DNA from: JBBILG01 sp037445085
GTDB lineage: Bacteria; Pseudomonadota; Gammaproteobacteria; Burkholderiales; Methylophilaceae
Length of the DNA stretch: 23,382 nt
Direction of reading: 5' to 3'
Assembly: GCA_037445085.1 (NCBI GenBank)
Contig: JBBILG010000020.1
Span: 1 to 23,382, forward strand
In this document: piece by piece, positions 23,148 through 23,382 of the stretch
Layout of the letters: every line of letters starts with the position of its first letter
Position numbering within the stretch: the first letter of the stretch is position 1
Notes under the pieces: generated by a model
Database searches by the model: none
The model's input: only the letters and a program-made list of their open reading frames with translations
Told to the model about the DNA's origin: nothing
Position numbers and translations under genes: made by a program

Positions 23148-23382
23148 ATGAGATTAAAAAGCATCCTGATCGCGGCCTGCCTGCTGGCCTTGTACATCTT
23201 CGTCATCGCCGCCCCCACCGGCATGCCTGCCTGGCTGGGCATTGATTCCCCCGAGTGGCTGACCTTCCTGTCCGATACCGTCAGATCCGCTGCTCACTGG
23301 ATTGCGGTGGCGCTGCTAATCCTGATCATGCTTCGCCTTCTCGGCTGGGGCTTGCACTTCCTGTCGCTGCCATTCAAGCGTT
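23148..23382 (+). CDS. Small membrane protein of unknown family (3' partial)
   Basis: The first 78 codons are present before the window ends. The product begins MRLKSILIAACLLALYIFVI, an N-terminal membrane segment with positive residues just before it. A short periplasmic part (PTGMPAWLGIDSPEWLTFLS) and a second membrane segment (WIAVALLILIMLRLLGWGLH) follow. I recognise no family. The gene is divergent from the sugar-nucleotide cluster and may or may not belong to it. No Shine-Dalgarno sequence precedes the ATG, and a good promoter ends only 6 bases upstream, so translation may start on a leaderless mRNA. Confidence 0.7.
   Translation, partial: MRLKSILIAACLLALYIFVIAAPTGMPAWLGIDSPEWLTFLSDTVRSAAHWIAVALLILIMLRLLGWGLHFLSLPFKR

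Overview
The window is GC-rich (roughly two thirds G+C by eye) and looks like a betaproteobacterial chromosome, with affinities to Rhodocyclales or Nitrosomonadales. That placement is an inference. It rests on the gene set: a GlrK-QseG-GlrR cassette, a LysR-linked IorAB-type molybdoenzyme operon, the rfbBDAC order and an enterobacterial-like Ugd. I see no rRNA, tRNA, CRISPR array, prophage or transposase gene.

Region 1 (1-3407, + strand) is a GlrK/QseE-type histidine kinase (5' end cut by the window), a QseG-like outer-membrane lipoprotein and the sigma-54 activator GlrR/QseF. The genes are joined by 4-bp ATGA overlaps. A convergent thioredoxin-like gene with a CEPC active site follows.

Region 2 (3967-11423, - strand) reads as one tightly packed redox operon. 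In transcription order it holds a CDGSH iron-sulfur protein, pirin, a small broken gene, an Old Yellow Enzyme, a frameshifted DUF123 (Uri-type) protein, XdhC, IorA-like [2Fe-2S] subunit, IorB-like Tat-exported molybdopterin subunit, a MocA-like cytidylyltransferase and a nitroreductase. Most junctions overlap by 4-23 bp. A divergent LysR regulator (11568-12491) shares an intergenic region that carries a perfect 9-bp inverted repeat.

Region 3 (12725-15087, + strand) is the bifunctional NAD(P)HX repair enzyme and an AAA+ MoxR ATPase. MoxR lacks its usual DUF58 partner. It ends inside a roughly 160-bp element bounded by perfect 11-bp inverted repeats.

Region 4 (15250-23006, - strand) supplies nucleotide sugars for a surface polysaccharide: a damaged phosphomannomutase, ugd, a damaged galE, rfbB, rfbD, rfbA, rfbC, a mannose-1-phosphate-guanylyltransferase-like protein and a VanZ-like membrane protein. 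The phosphomannomutase remnant stops exactly at a hairpin repeat (23007-23086) of REP/REPIN character. Beyond it, a strong sigma-70 promoter sits so close to the next gene (23148, runs off the window) that its mRNA may be leaderless.

Four units carry indels or deletions: DUF123, the unit at 10241-10452, galE and phosphomannomutase. This is either real decay of accessory functions or assembly error. Read-level checking would separate the two.
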